Assembly (NCBI RefSeq): GCF_026735135.1
Contig: NZ_JAPQER010000008.1
Location: 62,001-126,000, forward strand
Origin: Clostridium aestuarii
GTDB taxonomy: Bacteria > Bacillota > Clostridia > Clostridiales > Clostridiaceae
Direction: 5' to 3'
Length of the DNA stretch: 64,000 nt
The first letter of the stretch is position 1. Each line of letters begins with the position of its first letter. A program made the translations under genes and the position numbers. Positions 38,986-48,087 of this stretch are shown piece by piece. The notes below the pieces were generated by a model, which saw nothing but the letters and a program-made list of their open reading frames with translations, had not been told where the DNA came from and searched no databases.

Positions 38986-39005
38986 ATAAGTATATATATA
39001 CTTAT
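38986..39005. repeat. 20-bp perfect palindrome between the M28 gene and tex
   Basis: ATAAGTATATATATACTTAT lies about 20 bases upstream of the M28 start and 85 bases upstream of tex. It may be an operator; AT-only palindromes also arise by chance in such DNA. Confidence 0.35.
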
Positions 39006-39090
39006 GAATGTACAAAATGTTATATGATGGAATATTGGACTTTTAAGGTATAATAGAGTAAAATAAATAAGTTAATAAAGGAGGAGTTTT

Positions 39091-41247
39091 ATGAGTAATA
39101 TTAATAATAAATTAATTAATGAATTTAATATAAGTATTAAGCAGGTGAATAGTGTTATTGAACTCTTAGATAGTGGAAACACTGTTCCTTTTATAGCTAG
39201 ATATAGAAAAGAGAAAACTGGTGGACTTGATGATGTTGTTTTGAGAAAATTTTCTGAAAGACTTACATATTTAAGAAATTTAGAAGAAAGAAAAGCTGAT
39301 GTAATAAGAATAATTGATGAGCAAGGTAAACTTACAAATGAACTAAAATTAAAAATAGAAAAATGTGAAACTCTAACTGAAGTTGAGGACATATATAGAC
39401 CATATAAACAGAAGAAGAGAACAAGAGCTACTATTGCAGTAGAAAAAGGGTTAAAGCCGCTAGCAGAAATAATATTAAGCGGTGAATTTAAAGAAAATAT
39501 AGAAAACTATGCAAAAGAATTTATAGATAAAGATAAAGACGTAAATAATGTGGTAGAAGCATTGAATGGAGCAAAAGATGTTATAGCAGAAGTTATTTCA
39601 GATGAAGCTGAATATAGAAAATGGATAAGAGAATTTATTCGTCGTGAAGGATTAATCGAATGCAGTGGCAGTAGTGAGGAATCAACTCCTTATGAAATGT
39701 ACTATAAGTATTCAGAACCAGTACGTAAGATACCTTCTCATAGAATACTTGCTATAAATAGAGGTGAGAAGGAAAAAATACTATCAGTTAAAATTACAAG
39801 TGACATGGATAAAATCATAAGTTATTTAAATAGAAAAGCTTTAAAAGTTAATGATATAACTGATAAATATATAGAAGAAGCAGCAGCAGATTCATTGAAA
39901 CGGCTTATATATCCTTCTATTGAAAGAGAAATAAGAGCTGAGCTTACAGAAAAAGGTGAGGATGGTGCTATTGGAATATTTAAAGCTAATTTAAAAGCAC
40001 TGTTAATTCAGTCTCCAATCAAAGGAAAGATTGTTCTTGGATATGATCCCGGTTTTAGAACAGGATGTAAAATAGCAGTTTTAGATGATACAGGAAAACT
40101 TTTAGATACAGCAACTGTTTATGCTACGGCTCCTCAAAATGACATAGAAGGTTCTATTAAAATATTAAAGGAATTAGTATATAAACATGATGTTGATGTT
40201 ATATCTCTTGGAAATGGAACTGCTAGTCGTGAATCAGAGGAAGTAATTTCAAAACTTATTGATGAAGTAAGAAAAGAAAAAGGTAAGGAGTTATCTTATG
40301 TGATTGTATCAGAAGCGGGAGCATCTGTTTATTCAGCTTCAGAGCTTGCATCCAAAGAATATCCAGATATAAATGTATCTATAAGAGGTGCAATATCTAT
40401 AGGACGAAGACTTCAAGATCCAATGGCTGAGCTTGTAAAAATAGATCCTAAATCAATAGGGGTAGGACAGTATCAGCATGATGTTGCTTCTAAGAAATTA
40501 GATGAGTCCTTAACTGGTGTTGTTGAAGATGGTGTAAATAGTGTTGGGGTTGATCTTAATATAGCAACACCATCACTACTATCTTATGTTTCTGGTATAA
40601 GTTCTTCTATTGCAACTAATATTGTAAATTATAGAGAAGAAAATGGTAAGTTTAATAATAGAAAGCAGATATTGAAAGTTAAAAGATTGGGACCTAAGGC
40701 ATTTGAACAGTGTGCAGGCTTTTTAAGGATACCAGAGAGTGCTGAGGTTCTTGATAATACTTCAGTTCATCCAGAGTCATACAAAGCAGCTAAAGAGCTT
40801 TTGAAAACTTTAGGATATACTGAAGATGATGTTAGAAAAGCTAATGTGGAAGATATAGATAGCAAGGTTAGAAAAATAGGAATTGAGGTTTTAGCAGAAA
40901 AACTTGAGATTGGTATTCCAACACTTGAAGATATAATGAAAGAACTTAGAAAACCAGGACGTGACCCAAGAGAAGAAATGCCAAAACCTATATTTAAAAA
41001 AGGAGTAATTGATATAAAACAATTAAAATCAGGAATGGTTTTAACAGGAACAATTAGAAATGTAGCTGACTTTGGAGCTTTTGTAGATATTGGTGTGCAT
41101 CAAGATGGATTAGTTCATATAAGTCAGATGTCTGATAGTTTTGTTAAACATCCTCTTGATGTTGTTAAAGTTGGAGATATAGTAGAAGTTAGAGTATTAG
41201 AACTGGATAATAAAAGAGGAAGAATTTCTCTTTCTATGAAAAAATAA
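39091..41247 (+). CDS. tex: Tex family S1-domain RNA-binding accessory protein
   Basis: A 718-residue Tex protein: helical N-terminus, YqgF-like RNase H fold (GYDPGFRTGCKIAVLDDTGK near residue 315), helix-hairpin-helix region (NNRKQILKVKRLGPKAFEQCAGFLRI) and a C-terminal S1 domain (GMVLTGTIRNVADFGAFVDIG). Tex is a broadly conserved transcription/RNA factor. AAAGGAGGAG precedes the ATG. Confidence 0.94.
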   Translation: MSNINNKLINEFNISIKQVNSVIELLDSGNTVPFIARYRKEKTGGLDDVVLRKFSERLTYLRNLEERKADVIRIIDEQGKLTNELKLKIEKCETLTEVEDIYRPYKQKKRTRATIAVEKGLKPLAEIILSGEFKENIENYAKEFIDKDKDVNNVVEALNGAKDVIAEVISDEAEYRKWIREFIRREGLIECSGSSEESTPYEMYYKYSEPVRKIPSHRILAINRGEKEKILSVKITSDMDKIISYLNRKALKVNDITDKYIEEAAADSLKRLIYPSIEREIRAELTEKGEDGAIGIFKANLKALLIQSPIKGKIVLGYDPGFRTGCKIAVLDDTGKLLDTATVYATAPQNDIEGSIKILKELVYKHDVDVISLGNGTASRESEEVISKLIDEVRKEKGKELSYVIVSEAGASVYSASELASKEYPDINVSIRGAISIGRRLQDPMAELVKIDPKSIGVGQYQHDVASKKLDESLTGVVEDGVNSVGVDLNIATPSLLSYVSGISSSIATNIVNYREENGKFNNRKQILKVKRLGPKAFEQCAGFLRIPESAEVLDNTSVHPESYKAAKELLKTLGYTEDDVRKANVEDIDSKVRKIGIEVLAEKLEIGIPTLEDIMKELRKPGRDPREEMPKPIFKKGVIDIKQLKSGMVLTGTIRNVADFGAFVDIGVHQDGLVHISQMSDSFVKHPLDVVKVGDIVEVRVLELDNKRGRISLSMKK

Positions 41248-41249
41248 AG

Positions 41250-41277
41250 TTGAATTTTACAAAATAAATGATATAAT
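41250..41277 (+). promoter_or_regulatory. Promoter of the ribU leader
   Basis: TTGAAT, 16 bases, TATAAT, directly after the tex stop and about 25 bases before the FMN aptamer. Confidence 0.65.
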
Positions 41278-41303
41278 TATTTATAAGTAAAAAAATAAAT
41301 AAT

Positions 41304-41414
41304 ATCTTCAGGGCAGGGTGTGATTCCCGACCGGCGGTATAGTCCGCGAACTGTAGTAATATGGTTGACTTGGTGAAATTCCAAGACCGACAGTAAAGTC
41401 TGGATGGAAGAAGG
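41304..41414 (+). ncRNA. FMN riboswitch (RFN element)
   Basis: Contains the conserved RFN blocks TCTTCAGGGCAGGGTG, GATTCCCGACCGGCGGTA, GTCCGCGA, GGTGAAATTCCAAGACCGAC and GTCTGGATGGAAGAAGG, in order. It controls the riboflavin transporter gene downstream. A minus-strand open frame over this region (41234-41431) is a shadow. Confidence 0.96.
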
Positions 41415-41440
41415 TATAGGTTGTTGAACATAGAATTTTT

Positions 41441-41473
41441 GCCCTGACAATTTTTAGTGTCAGGGCTTTTTAT
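41441..41473 (+). terminator. FMN-controlled terminator ahead of ribU
   Basis: Perfect 9-bp stem GCCCTGACA / TGTCAGGGC, 8-base loop, then TTTTTATTT. The 5' arm GCCCTGA complements the aptamer's first conserved strand TCAGGGC (41308-41314), so an antiterminator pairing with the aptamer's 5' side is possible. Confidence 0.88.
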
Positions 41474-41522
41474 TTAACAATATCCTATGACCCTTGAAGA
41501 TGGACAAAATGGGGGTAAAGTA

Positions 41523-42155
41523 ATGAGAAAAAGTAACTTAAACAAAACTATTAAAATTACACTTTTATCAGTAATGGCATTTATACTTATGTTTTTTGAA
41601 ATACCACTACCTATTTTCCCAAGTTTTTTGAAAATAGATATAAGTGATCTTCCAGCATTATTTGGAACTTTTTCATTTGGACCTGTTGCAGGTGTACTAA
41701 TTGAGTTATTTAAAAATATACTTCACATAATGTTTAAAGGTACACAAACAGGATTTGTCGGAGAATTTGCTAATTTTTTAGTAGGATCAATTTTTGTTGT
41801 TGTAGCAGGAAGTGTATATAAATACAAAAAATCTAAAAAAACAGCTATTTTAGGATTAATAGTTGGATCTTTAGTAATGTCAGTAAGTGCAGCAGTATTA
41901 AATTATCATATATTTTTACCATTGTTTGCAAAAGCTTTTAAAGCACCAATAGAAGCCTTTGTAAAAATGGGTACAGTAGTAAATCCTAAAATAAAAGATT
42001 TGAAAGATTTAGTTATGTGGTCAATATTACCATTTAATTTAATTAAATGTTTTGTAGTGTCTGCTATAACTATACCTGTATATAAAAAAATTTCACCAGT
42101 ACTTCATAAAGAAGAAATGCTTGAAGATAATAAAAAAAGTGCATTTGGAAATTAA
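41523..42155 (+). CDS. ribU: Riboflavin ECF transporter S component
   Basis: A 210-residue membrane protein with five or six helices. MFFEIPLPIFPSFLKIDISDLPALFGTFSFGPVAGVLIE is the typical RibU N-terminal pattern (quoted here in parts: IPLPIFPSFLKIDISD, LPALFGTFSFGPVAG). It captures riboflavin and works with the shared EcfA/A'/T module, which is not in the window. The ATG at 41523 follows GGGGGTAAAGT; an ATG at 41487 lies upstream of that site. Expression is set by the FMN riboswitch. Confidence 0.9.
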   Translation: MRKSNLNKTIKITLLSVMAFILMFFEIPLPIFPSFLKIDISDLPALFGTFSFGPVAGVLIELFKNILHIMFKGTQTGFVGEFANFLVGSIFVVVAGSVYKYKKSKKTAILGLIVGSLVMSVSAAVLNYHIFLPLFAKAFKAPIEAFVKMGTVVNPKIKDLKDLVMWSILPFNLIKCFVVSAITIPVYKKISPVLHKEEMLEDNKKSAFGN

Positions 42156-42157
42156 TT

Positions 42158-42219
42158 AAAGCTTATAAATAAACAAAATCACCAGACATTTCTGGTGATT
42201 TTGTTTATTTATAAGCTTT
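42158..42219. terminator. Bidirectional terminator, perfect 29-bp stem
   Basis: Arms at 42158-42186 and 42191-42219 are exact complements over 29 bases with the 4-base loop CATT. It separates the convergent ribU and rimI, and the A/T ends of the stem supply T-runs on both strands. Unusually long and perfect for a terminator. Confidence 0.85.
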
Positions 42220-42244
42220 TCAACTATTAACTCTTAATTTTTAA

Positions 42245-42694
42245 CTAACTTAAGACGTCTTTTTTCCACATAAGAATAGCATTAGTATTATCTGAGTAAT
42301 AGTTTTTACGTAATCCCTCTTGTGAAAATCCGTATTTTTTATAGAGATTTATAGCGGGAATATTGTTTTCGCGTACTTCTAGGGTTATAGCGGGAATTTT
42401 ACGTAGTTTACAAATATCAATAACTTTTTTTATTAAAATATCTCCTGCACCGATGCATCTATATTCAGGATGAACTGCTATACTGGTTATATGAGCTTCA
42501 TCTATAATAATCCAAATACCCGCATAACCTATAACTTTATCATTTTGTTTTACCACAATATATTTTGAAAATTTATTTTCAATTTCACTTTTCAAAGTTG
42601 TTAAGCTCCAAGGTGGATTAAAACACAAAGTATTTATTTTGAGAACATCCATTATAAAATTTTCGTTTATATCATAAACCATAATATTATTCAT
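42245..42694 (-). CDS. rimI: Ribosomal protein S18 alanine N-acetyltransferase (RimI)
   Basis: A 149-residue GNAT acetyltransferase. The acetyl-CoA motif A is HITSIAVHPEYRCIGAGDILIKK, with the R-x2-G-x-G pyrophosphate loop as RCIGAG; the C-terminal INLYKKYGFSQEGLRKNYY is typical of RimI. It overlaps tsaB by 8 bases. The tsaE-tsaB-rimI order is standard for Firmicutes. The exact substrate in clostridia is inferred. Confidence 0.9.
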   Translation of the reverse strand: MNNIMVYDINENFIMDVLKINTLCFNPPWSLTTLKSEIENKFSKYIVVKQNDKVIGYAGIWIIIDEAHITSIAVHPEYRCIGAGDILIKKVIDICKLRKIPAITLEVRENNIPAINLYKKYGFSQEGLRKNYYSDNTNAILMWKKDVLS

Positions 42695-43403
42695 TTATAC
42701 TCATTCCTGTTTTCTTTTCATATTCTCTTTCAGCTTGAGATTTTCTGATATAAATAGGAGCAAAAGATAAGATGTTATCAGATTCTCCTTCTTTTAGTTT
42801 TAACAAACCTAATTCACCTAATGAAGAAGCCTTGGCAACATTAAGGTGAGGTGGAGCAAAAAAGATATTTTCAAATTCATTACTTAATTTTTCTCTGAAT
42901 TTTGGAATCCCATCTCCAATAAAGCTGATGTTTTTTTCGTTTTGAGCTTTTAAAATTGAAATTAAATCATCAATGTGAATAGCTGTATAATCAGTTAGCT
43001 GTTGTAATTTATGATTATTGAACGTATATAGTGCTGTATATACGTTGTCACGAAGAGCATCCATTATAGGGCAAATAATTCCAGAAGTATAAGCTAAATT
43101 ATATGCTAAAGCATCTAAAGTAGAAATTCCTATAAATGGTTTATCAGTTCCTTGAGCTAATCCTTTTACAGTTGCGATACCTATTCTTAGTCCGGTAAAA
43201 GAACCAGGACCTTTTGATACTACAAAACCATCTATGTCATTTAAAGTTAATTTCAAGTTTTTTAATAAAGTATCTATTTGAGGCATCAAGATAACAGAAT
43301 GTTGTTTTTTATCATTAAATGTTATTTCACCAAGTAACTTATTATCTTCTAAAACAGCGCAAGATGCACTTGCTGTAGAAGAATCTATACTAAGAACCTT
43401 CAT
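42687..43403 (-). CDS. tsaB: tRNA threonylcarbamoyladenosine biosynthesis protein TsaB
   Basis: A 238-residue ASKHA-fold pseudoenzyme: VLSIDSSTASASCAVLED at the N-terminus and GFVVSKGPGSFTGLRIGIATVKGLA, the family hallmark. TsaB pairs with TsaD as scaffold in t6A synthesis. It lies 3 bases after tsaE and overlaps rimI, so the three genes form one operon on the minus strand. Confidence 0.94.
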   Translation of the reverse strand: MKVLSIDSSTASASCAVLEDNKLLGEITFNDKKQHSVILMPQIDTLLKNLKLTLNDIDGFVVSKGPGSFTGLRIGIATVKGLAQGTDKPFIGISTLDALAYNLAYTSGIICPIMDALRDNVYTALYTFNNHKLQQLTDYTAIHIDDLISILKAQNEKNISFIGDGIPKFREKLSNEFENIFFAPPHLNVAKASSLGELGLLKLKEGESDNILSFAPIYIRKSQAEREYEKKTGMSINE

Positions 43404-43406
43404 AAT

Positions 43407-43859
43407 TTACATCTCCTTTACATAGTTATATCTATTACCACTATATTGTATACTTATTTTTCTAAAATTTATACCTATATCTGGTAGTTTCTCAATGGTT
43501 ATTCTTAAATGTTCTGGTGGTATTAGTTCTTCAATATAATTAGCCCATTCAATAATACTTATACCATCACCAAAAATATACTCATCAAAGCCAATAGCTT
43601 CAATTTCATCAGGATCATTAACTCTGTATACATCAAAATGATATAGTTTGTGTTTTCCGTCGTATTCGTTAACTATATTAAAAGTGGGACTTGTTATATA
43701 ATCAGTTATATTTAAACCTTTAGCTATTCCTTTTGTAATATGGGTTTTTCCTGTACCTAAATCACCAATTAAGCAAATTATATCTCCTTTATTTGCCTTC
43801 TTACCTATTTGTATTCCTATATCTATAGTTTTTTCAACACTATCTACAATGAATTCCAT
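43407..43859 (-). CDS. tsaE: tRNA threonylcarbamoyladenosine biosynthesis ATPase TsaE
   Basis: A 150-residue P-loop ATPase. Walker A is LIGDLGTGKTHITKG (about residues 31-45), followed by SPTFNIVNEY and HFDVYRVNDPDE, both conserved in TsaE; the C-terminal SIIEWANYIEELIP is also typical. It drives the TsaB-TsaD t6A cycle. First gene of the tsaE-tsaB-rimI operon. Confidence 0.94.
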   Translation of the reverse strand: MEFIVDSVEKTIDIGIQIGKKANKGDIICLIGDLGTGKTHITKGIAKGLNITDYITSPTFNIVNEYDGKHKLYHFDVYRVNDPDEIEAIGFDEYIFGDGISIIEWANYIEELIPPEHLRITIEKLPDIGINFRKISIQYSGNRYNYVKEM

Positions 43860-43950
43860 ATATTTACACTCCTAATTTAAACTTTTATTAAAATATGTAA
43901 GTTCTATTCATTTGATATTCTATCCTAAATATCAAAAAAAGAAAAGTAAA

Positions 43951-43990
43951 TAAAAAAATTCATCTACAATATATTAAAAAATTGTAGATG
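43951..43990 (-). terminator. Terminator of the HD-GYP gene
   Basis: Perfect 10-bp stem CATCTACAAT / ATTGTAGATG with a 10-base loop. Read on the minus strand it is followed by AATTTTTTTATTT. Confidence 0.85.
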
Positions 43991-44019
43991 GATTGTAATT
44001 GCAAAAAATTGCTTATTTG

Positions 44020-45252
44020 TTATTGTAGAGCATTTTTAAAATGTTTAAGCGCACTTTTGCAAATTCCATTTTCTTCGGACATTTCATCTAGTATGGCAAA
44101 AGCTTTAGTTCTACTTAATCCTTTTCTGTAAGGTCTATCTTCTATCAGAGCTTGATATATATCACAAACAGCAAGTATTTTGGATTCTTCCGATAAATCT
44201 TTACTAGACAAACCTCTAGGATATCCCTTGCCATTTAGTTTTTCATGATGATTTGAGGCCCAAGCACTTATATCAGGAATATCTTCGATTCTTTCCAATA
44301 TTATTGAAGTATAATATACATGAGACTTTATTATTGAAAATTCTTCAGAGGTAAGGGAGCCATTTTTATCTAATATGTTTGAAGGTATAGCTAATTTACC
44401 TATATCATGAAGTAGACCAGCAATCTTCATTTTAGCACACTTTTCTTCCGAGTATTTTAAATGCTTTGAAATCATATAAGCTAATTCAGATATTCCTCTT
44501 GAATGTCTTGCGGTAAAATTGCTTTTAGCATCAATAATATTTGAAAATACAGACGCTATTGTTTCAAATTCTTTTAAGTCTAAATAATTATTTATTTTAG
44601 GTGAAATTTTATCTAAAATAAGATCAATAAAAGTTACATTTTCTAAATCAAACCAAAAAGCTTCTACTGATGAAATCTTCATAAAAGCATCTACTATTTC
44701 TTTAGAAAAAATTGTGTTTGCCTTTGTGTTAATCCAATCTATAATAGTGTTTTTTTGTGCATATGGAGGATGTGATTCATCGTATAATAGTTCTACAAGG
44801 TCTGCTATTCTAATTATTTGACTTGCTAACGGAATTTTAGAATCTTTTAATCCAATTGGTCCACTGCCGTTAAAATTTTCATGATGATACAGAATAATAT
44901 CTGAGATATCATCAAATATTGGAAAAGGTTTTACTATATTAGCTCCGTTAATACAATGTTCTTTTATAAAAGTAGCAGATGTATGAGTTATTTTCAAGCT
45001 ATTTACTGCACCTATATCGTGTAAAAGAGAGGCTATGTATAAAGATTTTCTATATTGATCATTTAAATTAAAAAGGTTTGAAAGTTTAAGCGCGATATAA
45101 GCAGTACGTTTTGAATGATGAGTAAAGTGATGTCTTGAGTAATCTATGTTTGAAATCTTTTCTACGATTTCTATATTTTCTACAGAATTAATTTCAGCTA
45201 AATCTAATGCTGTTGATATAGCACGTATAGTTTTGTCTAAGCTTATTCTCAT
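44020..45252 (-). CDS. Tandem HD / HD-GYP domain phosphohydrolase
   Basis: A 410-residue cytoplasmic protein with two related HD domains. The second (about 235-400) is a full HD-GYP: RHSRGISELA, LLHDIGKLAIP, the HHEKLNGKGYPRGL signature and AVCDIYQALIEDRPYRKGL. The first (about 25-200) has LLHDIGAVNS, HCINGANIV and HHENFNGSGPIGL, where GYP is replaced by GSGP. HD-GYP proteins hydrolyse cyclic di-GMP or related dinucleotides; which one here is unknown. The ATG at 45252 follows GCGAGG. Single-gene unit. Confidence 0.85.
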   Translation of the reverse strand: MRISLDKTIRAISTALDLAEINSVENIEIVEKISNIDYSRHHFTHHSKRTAYIALKLSNLFNLNDQYRKSLYIASLLHDIGAVNSLKITHTSATFIKEHCINGANIVKPFPIFDDISDIILYHHENFNGSGPIGLKDSKIPLASQIIRIADLVELLYDESHPPYAQKNTIIDWINTKANTIFSKEIVDAFMKISSVEAFWFDLENVTFIDLILDKISPKINNYLDLKEFETIASVFSNIIDAKSNFTARHSRGISELAYMISKHLKYSEEKCAKMKIAGLLHDIGKLAIPSNILDKNGSLTSEEFSIIKSHVYYTSIILERIEDIPDISAWASNHHEKLNGKGYPRGLSSKDLSEESKILAVCDIYQALIEDRPYRKGLSRTKAFAILDEMSEENGICKSALKHFKNALQ

Positions 45253-45451
45253 TTTTATACCTCGCTTCAAAGTTCAAATTATTAGTTACCAAAATAATTG
45301 TAACATACTATTTTGGAATAGAAAATATACTATATAATAAAAAGCATGTATATCCACTTAAGATGATTTGACGGCAAGCTGATACTATTATACGTCAACT
45401 TTATTGCGTAATATCTTTAGATAGTAATATTAAATATAATTTAAAAAAATG

Positions 45452-45480
45452 TTGCATATATATATGATTCATGATATAAT
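45452..45480 (+). promoter_or_regulatory. Promoter of tRNA-Trp
   Basis: TTGCAT, 17 bases, TATAAT, ending 14 bases before the tRNA gene. Confidence 0.75.
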
Positions 45481-45494
45481 AAAATTCGTTGTGA

Positions 45495-45570
45495 AGGGGT
45501 ATGGCTCAATTGGTAGAGTAGTGGTCTCCAAAACCATTGGTTCTGGGTTCAAGTCCTAGTGCCCCTGCCA
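45495..45570 (+). tRNA. tRNA-Trp (CCA)
   Basis: Acceptor AGGGGTA pairs with TGCCCCT; anticodon loop CTCCAAA gives CCA at 45538-45540; T arm GGGTTCAAGTCC; discriminator G and encoded CCA. Its own promoter and terminator flank it. Confidence 0.96.
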
Positions 45571-45573
45571 AAA

Positions 45574-45610
45574 AGACCTGTGAAACGTTAGTTTCACAGG
45601 TCTTTTTTTT
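45574..45610 (+). terminator. Terminator of tRNA-Trp
   Basis: Perfect 13-bp stem AGACCTGTGAAAC / GTTTCACAGGTCT with loop GTTA and T7. Confidence 0.94.
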
Positions 45611-45859
45611 ATACATCTAAAATAATACAATTTAATTAAAACTTTAAATTAGTAAAATATCTAGTCTTTATATTAACTGTGTTCTGTAATTTTATAGATA
45701 TTAAGAAATTACGAGATGAATTCGTTTAAATTTATATTAATCAACATTAAAATGAAAAAATAAAAAGTTTTCATTTTTGCTTTTTTTTCATGGAAGTTAT
45801 ATATTAAGTAAATGTGTTTAAGAAGTATTTATTTAATAGAGTAAAGGAGGAAAGCTAAT

Positions 45860-47086
45860 ATGGAAACTGTAGACATGGTGTTAACAGACAATATCTTAAC
45901 TTTATTTGTAATAGTTTTGATTTCAGGTATGATTGCATCAAAAGTAAGTAAAAAACTAAAAGTACCTGATGTTGTGTTGTTTCTAATAGTAGGAATTATT
46001 ATAGGACCATCAGTATTAAATCTGGTAAGCACTAATGAATATCATTTAGGAAATCAATTGATTTTAACTTTTGGTTCTGCATTTATATTATATGATGGAG
46101 GGCGAGAGATTAAACTGGATATATTAAATGATGTTAAATATTCAGTAGGGTTATTAGCTACATTAGGTGTTGTTATAACAGCTTTTGCTATTGGAATTGT
46201 TGCTGTATATGTTTTTCATATGGATTTTATATATGCGCTTCTTCTAGGAGCAGTAATTGCATCTACTGATCCAGCAACATTGGTTCCGGTTTTTAAAGAA
46301 ATTACATTAAGGGATAAAGTGAAACAAACAGTTATAAGTGAATCTGCATTTAACGATGCAGTAGGGGCGATATTAGTATTATCTATCCTAACTATAATTC
46401 AATCAGGGGTATTTTCTCTAACAGAAAATATATATGAACTTGTTATTATGATACTAGGTGGACTTATTGTAGGATGTATTATGGGAATTGTTTTTTCTTT
46501 TATAATATCTGATTCAAAATATGGGATATTTCATGAATATGCTCCACTAATATCTATTTTAGCTGTAGCTATCGCTTATACATTTGCTGAAAAAGTACAT
46601 GGCAGTGGATATATGGCTACTTTTATTATAGGATTAATATGTGGTAATAAAAAGACATTTAAACTGTGGGTGCCGGAAATAGATTTTACAATACAGCGTA
46701 ATGTAAGAGAAACTTTAGCTTTTCTAATGAGAATGGCAATTTTTATACTACTAGGAATTCAAGTCGATTTTAATACATTAAGCAAATATTGGGGACATGC
46801 ATTAATTATTGTAGTAGTTATGATGTTTATAGTTCGTCCTTTGGTAGTAATAATTTGTACTTTCTTTGATAAAAAAGCTAAGTGGAATTGGCGTGAAAGA
46901 ATATTTATTATGTGGGTAAGAGAAACGGGTGTTATTCCAGCTGCTTTATCTGGAATGATTATAAGTATGAAAATTCCTCATAGTGATATAATTTCATCAG
47001 TTGTATTTATGACAATATTGATTACATTATTATTTCAGGCTAGTACCACAAAATATTTAGCAAAAAAACTAAACCTATTAGAATAA
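45860..47086 (+). CDS. Cation/proton antiporter, CPA1-type (NhaP-like)
   Basis: A 408-residue membrane protein with about twelve helices. VPDVVLFLIVGIIIGPSVL opens the transport domain; GAVIASTDPATLVPVF and ISESAFNDAVGAILVL are the CPA1 core, with the ND pair at the ion site (electroneutral type); RPLVVIICTF and MWVRETGVIPAALSG follow. No cytosolic nucleotide-binding domain is attached. Likely exchanges sodium or potassium for protons. AAAGGAGGAAA precedes the ATG. The 45611-45859 gap before it shows no other gene. Confidence 0.86.
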   Translation: METVDMVLTDNILTLFVIVLISGMIASKVSKKLKVPDVVLFLIVGIIIGPSVLNLVSTNEYHLGNQLILTFGSAFILYDGGREIKLDILNDVKYSVGLLATLGVVITAFAIGIVAVYVFHMDFIYALLLGAVIASTDPATLVPVFKEITLRDKVKQTVISESAFNDAVGAILVLSILTIIQSGVFSLTENIYELVIMILGGLIVGCIMGIVFSFIISDSKYGIFHEYAPLISILAVAIAYTFAEKVHGSGYMATFIIGLICGNKKTFKLWVPEIDFTIQRNVRETLAFLMRMAIFILLGIQVDFNTLSKYWGHALIIVVVMMFIVRPLVVIICTFFDKKAKWNWRERIFIMWVRETGVIPAALSGMIISMKIPHSDIISSVVFMTILITLLFQASTTKYLAKKLNLLE

Positions 47087-47096
47087 TAAATAATTA

Positions 47097-47159
47097 AAGG
47101 GTTAAAATTTAGAATTTATAAACAAAGTTTCAATCTATAAATTCTAAATTTTAACCCTT
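47097..47159. terminator. Bidirectional terminator, perfect 24-bp stem
   Basis: Arms at 47097-47120 and 47136-47159 are exact complements over 24 bases with a 15-base loop, between the convergent antiporter and metal-binding lipoprotein genes. Confidence 0.8.
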
Positions 47160-47179
47160 ATTAATGTTATTATATAGAG

Positions 47180-48064
47180 TTAATTATTTAAAATGCTATT
47201 AAATGTATTGGCTATTGTTTGAAGGTTTTCAATATAGTTCGGTGCCAATGGAGATACTTGTTGAGCTTTACCTCCAATTTCATCAGCAAAAGTTGTTGAT
47301 TGGCTACTATCTATTTCGGATTGGTAAAATATAACTTTTATACTTTTTCCTTTTGCAATATCAATATTGTTTTGTAAGCTTTGTACTGTTGATTCTTTTC
47401 CTTCCTCTTCTAAAGATAGCATTTTTAAGCCATAATCATCACAAAAGTATCCTAGCGAAGGATGATATACAATAACAGTATTAGTTTCTAAATTTTCCAA
47501 TGATTTTTTTATATTACTGTCTAGTTTATTGAGTTTTTTTATATATCCTTCCGCATTATTTTCATAGGTACTTTTATTCTCAGGATCTATTTTACTCAAT
47601 TCAATCTTGATCATATTGACCATGATTTTAACTCGTTTAGGAGATAACCATATATGCGGATCTTTTTTACCAGGAGAAAATTCACGACTTGGATATGTTT
47701 TTTCAACTTCACTAGCTAGATCAACAATTTTCATTGTATTGCTTAAATCTTTAGCTACTGGTAATAAGGAACTTTTTTCAGTTGGAACTCCTATAGAAAA
47801 ATATAAGTTTGATTTACTGAATTTTTCTATAAGTTTAGGAGTAGGTTCAAAGTTAGTAGGGCTTTCTCCGGGAGGTATCATAGTGATAACATCGACTAAA
47901 GCTCCCCCAACTTCTTTTACAAAAGTTTCTTCAGGTACTATAGATACCGCTATATTAATTTTGGTATTAGAATTTTGAGTTTCTAAAGACTTTTTGCAGC
48001 CTGTAAGTATGAAACATAAAATAATTAATATAAATGTGCAGAGTTTTTTTAATGAGTTTTTCAT
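47180..48064 (-). CDS. Orphan ZnuA-type metal-binding lipoprotein with an altered first ligand
   Basis: A 294-residue cluster A-I solute-binding lipoprotein; the lipobox is LTGC (Cys23). Landmarks are MIPPGESPTNFEPTP, DPHIWLSPKRV (His137) and VYHPSLGYFCDDYG (His201). In ZnuA/AdcA the first block reads DPHxFEPTP with a zinc-binding His; here that place is Thr70 and the acidic His-rich loop is missing, so the metal site has lost one ligand. No permease or ATPase gene adjoins it. The ATG at 48064 follows AGAGGTGATAAA; the frame extends upstream but without a ribosome-binding site. Confidence 0.83.
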   Translation of the reverse strand: MKNSLKKLCTFILIILCFILTGCKKSLETQNSNTKINIAVSIVPEETFVKEVGGALVDVITMIPPGESPTNFEPTPKLIEKFSKSNLYFSIGVPTEKSSLLPVAKDLSNTMKIVDLASEVEKTYPSREFSPGKKDPHIWLSPKRVKIMVNMIKIELSKIDPENKSTYENNAEGYIKKLNKLDSNIKKSLENLETNTVIVYHPSLGYFCDDYGLKMLSLEEEGKESTVQSLQNNIDIAKGKSIKVIFYQSEIDSSQSTTFADEIGGKAQQVSPLAPNYIENLQTIANTFNSILNN

Positions 48065-48087
48065 TTTATCACCTCTTCTAATAATAA

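Noticed and set aside
41234..41431. Minus-strand frame across the FMN riboswitch
   Set aside because: It is the complement of a conserved RFN aptamer; no ribosome-binding site.
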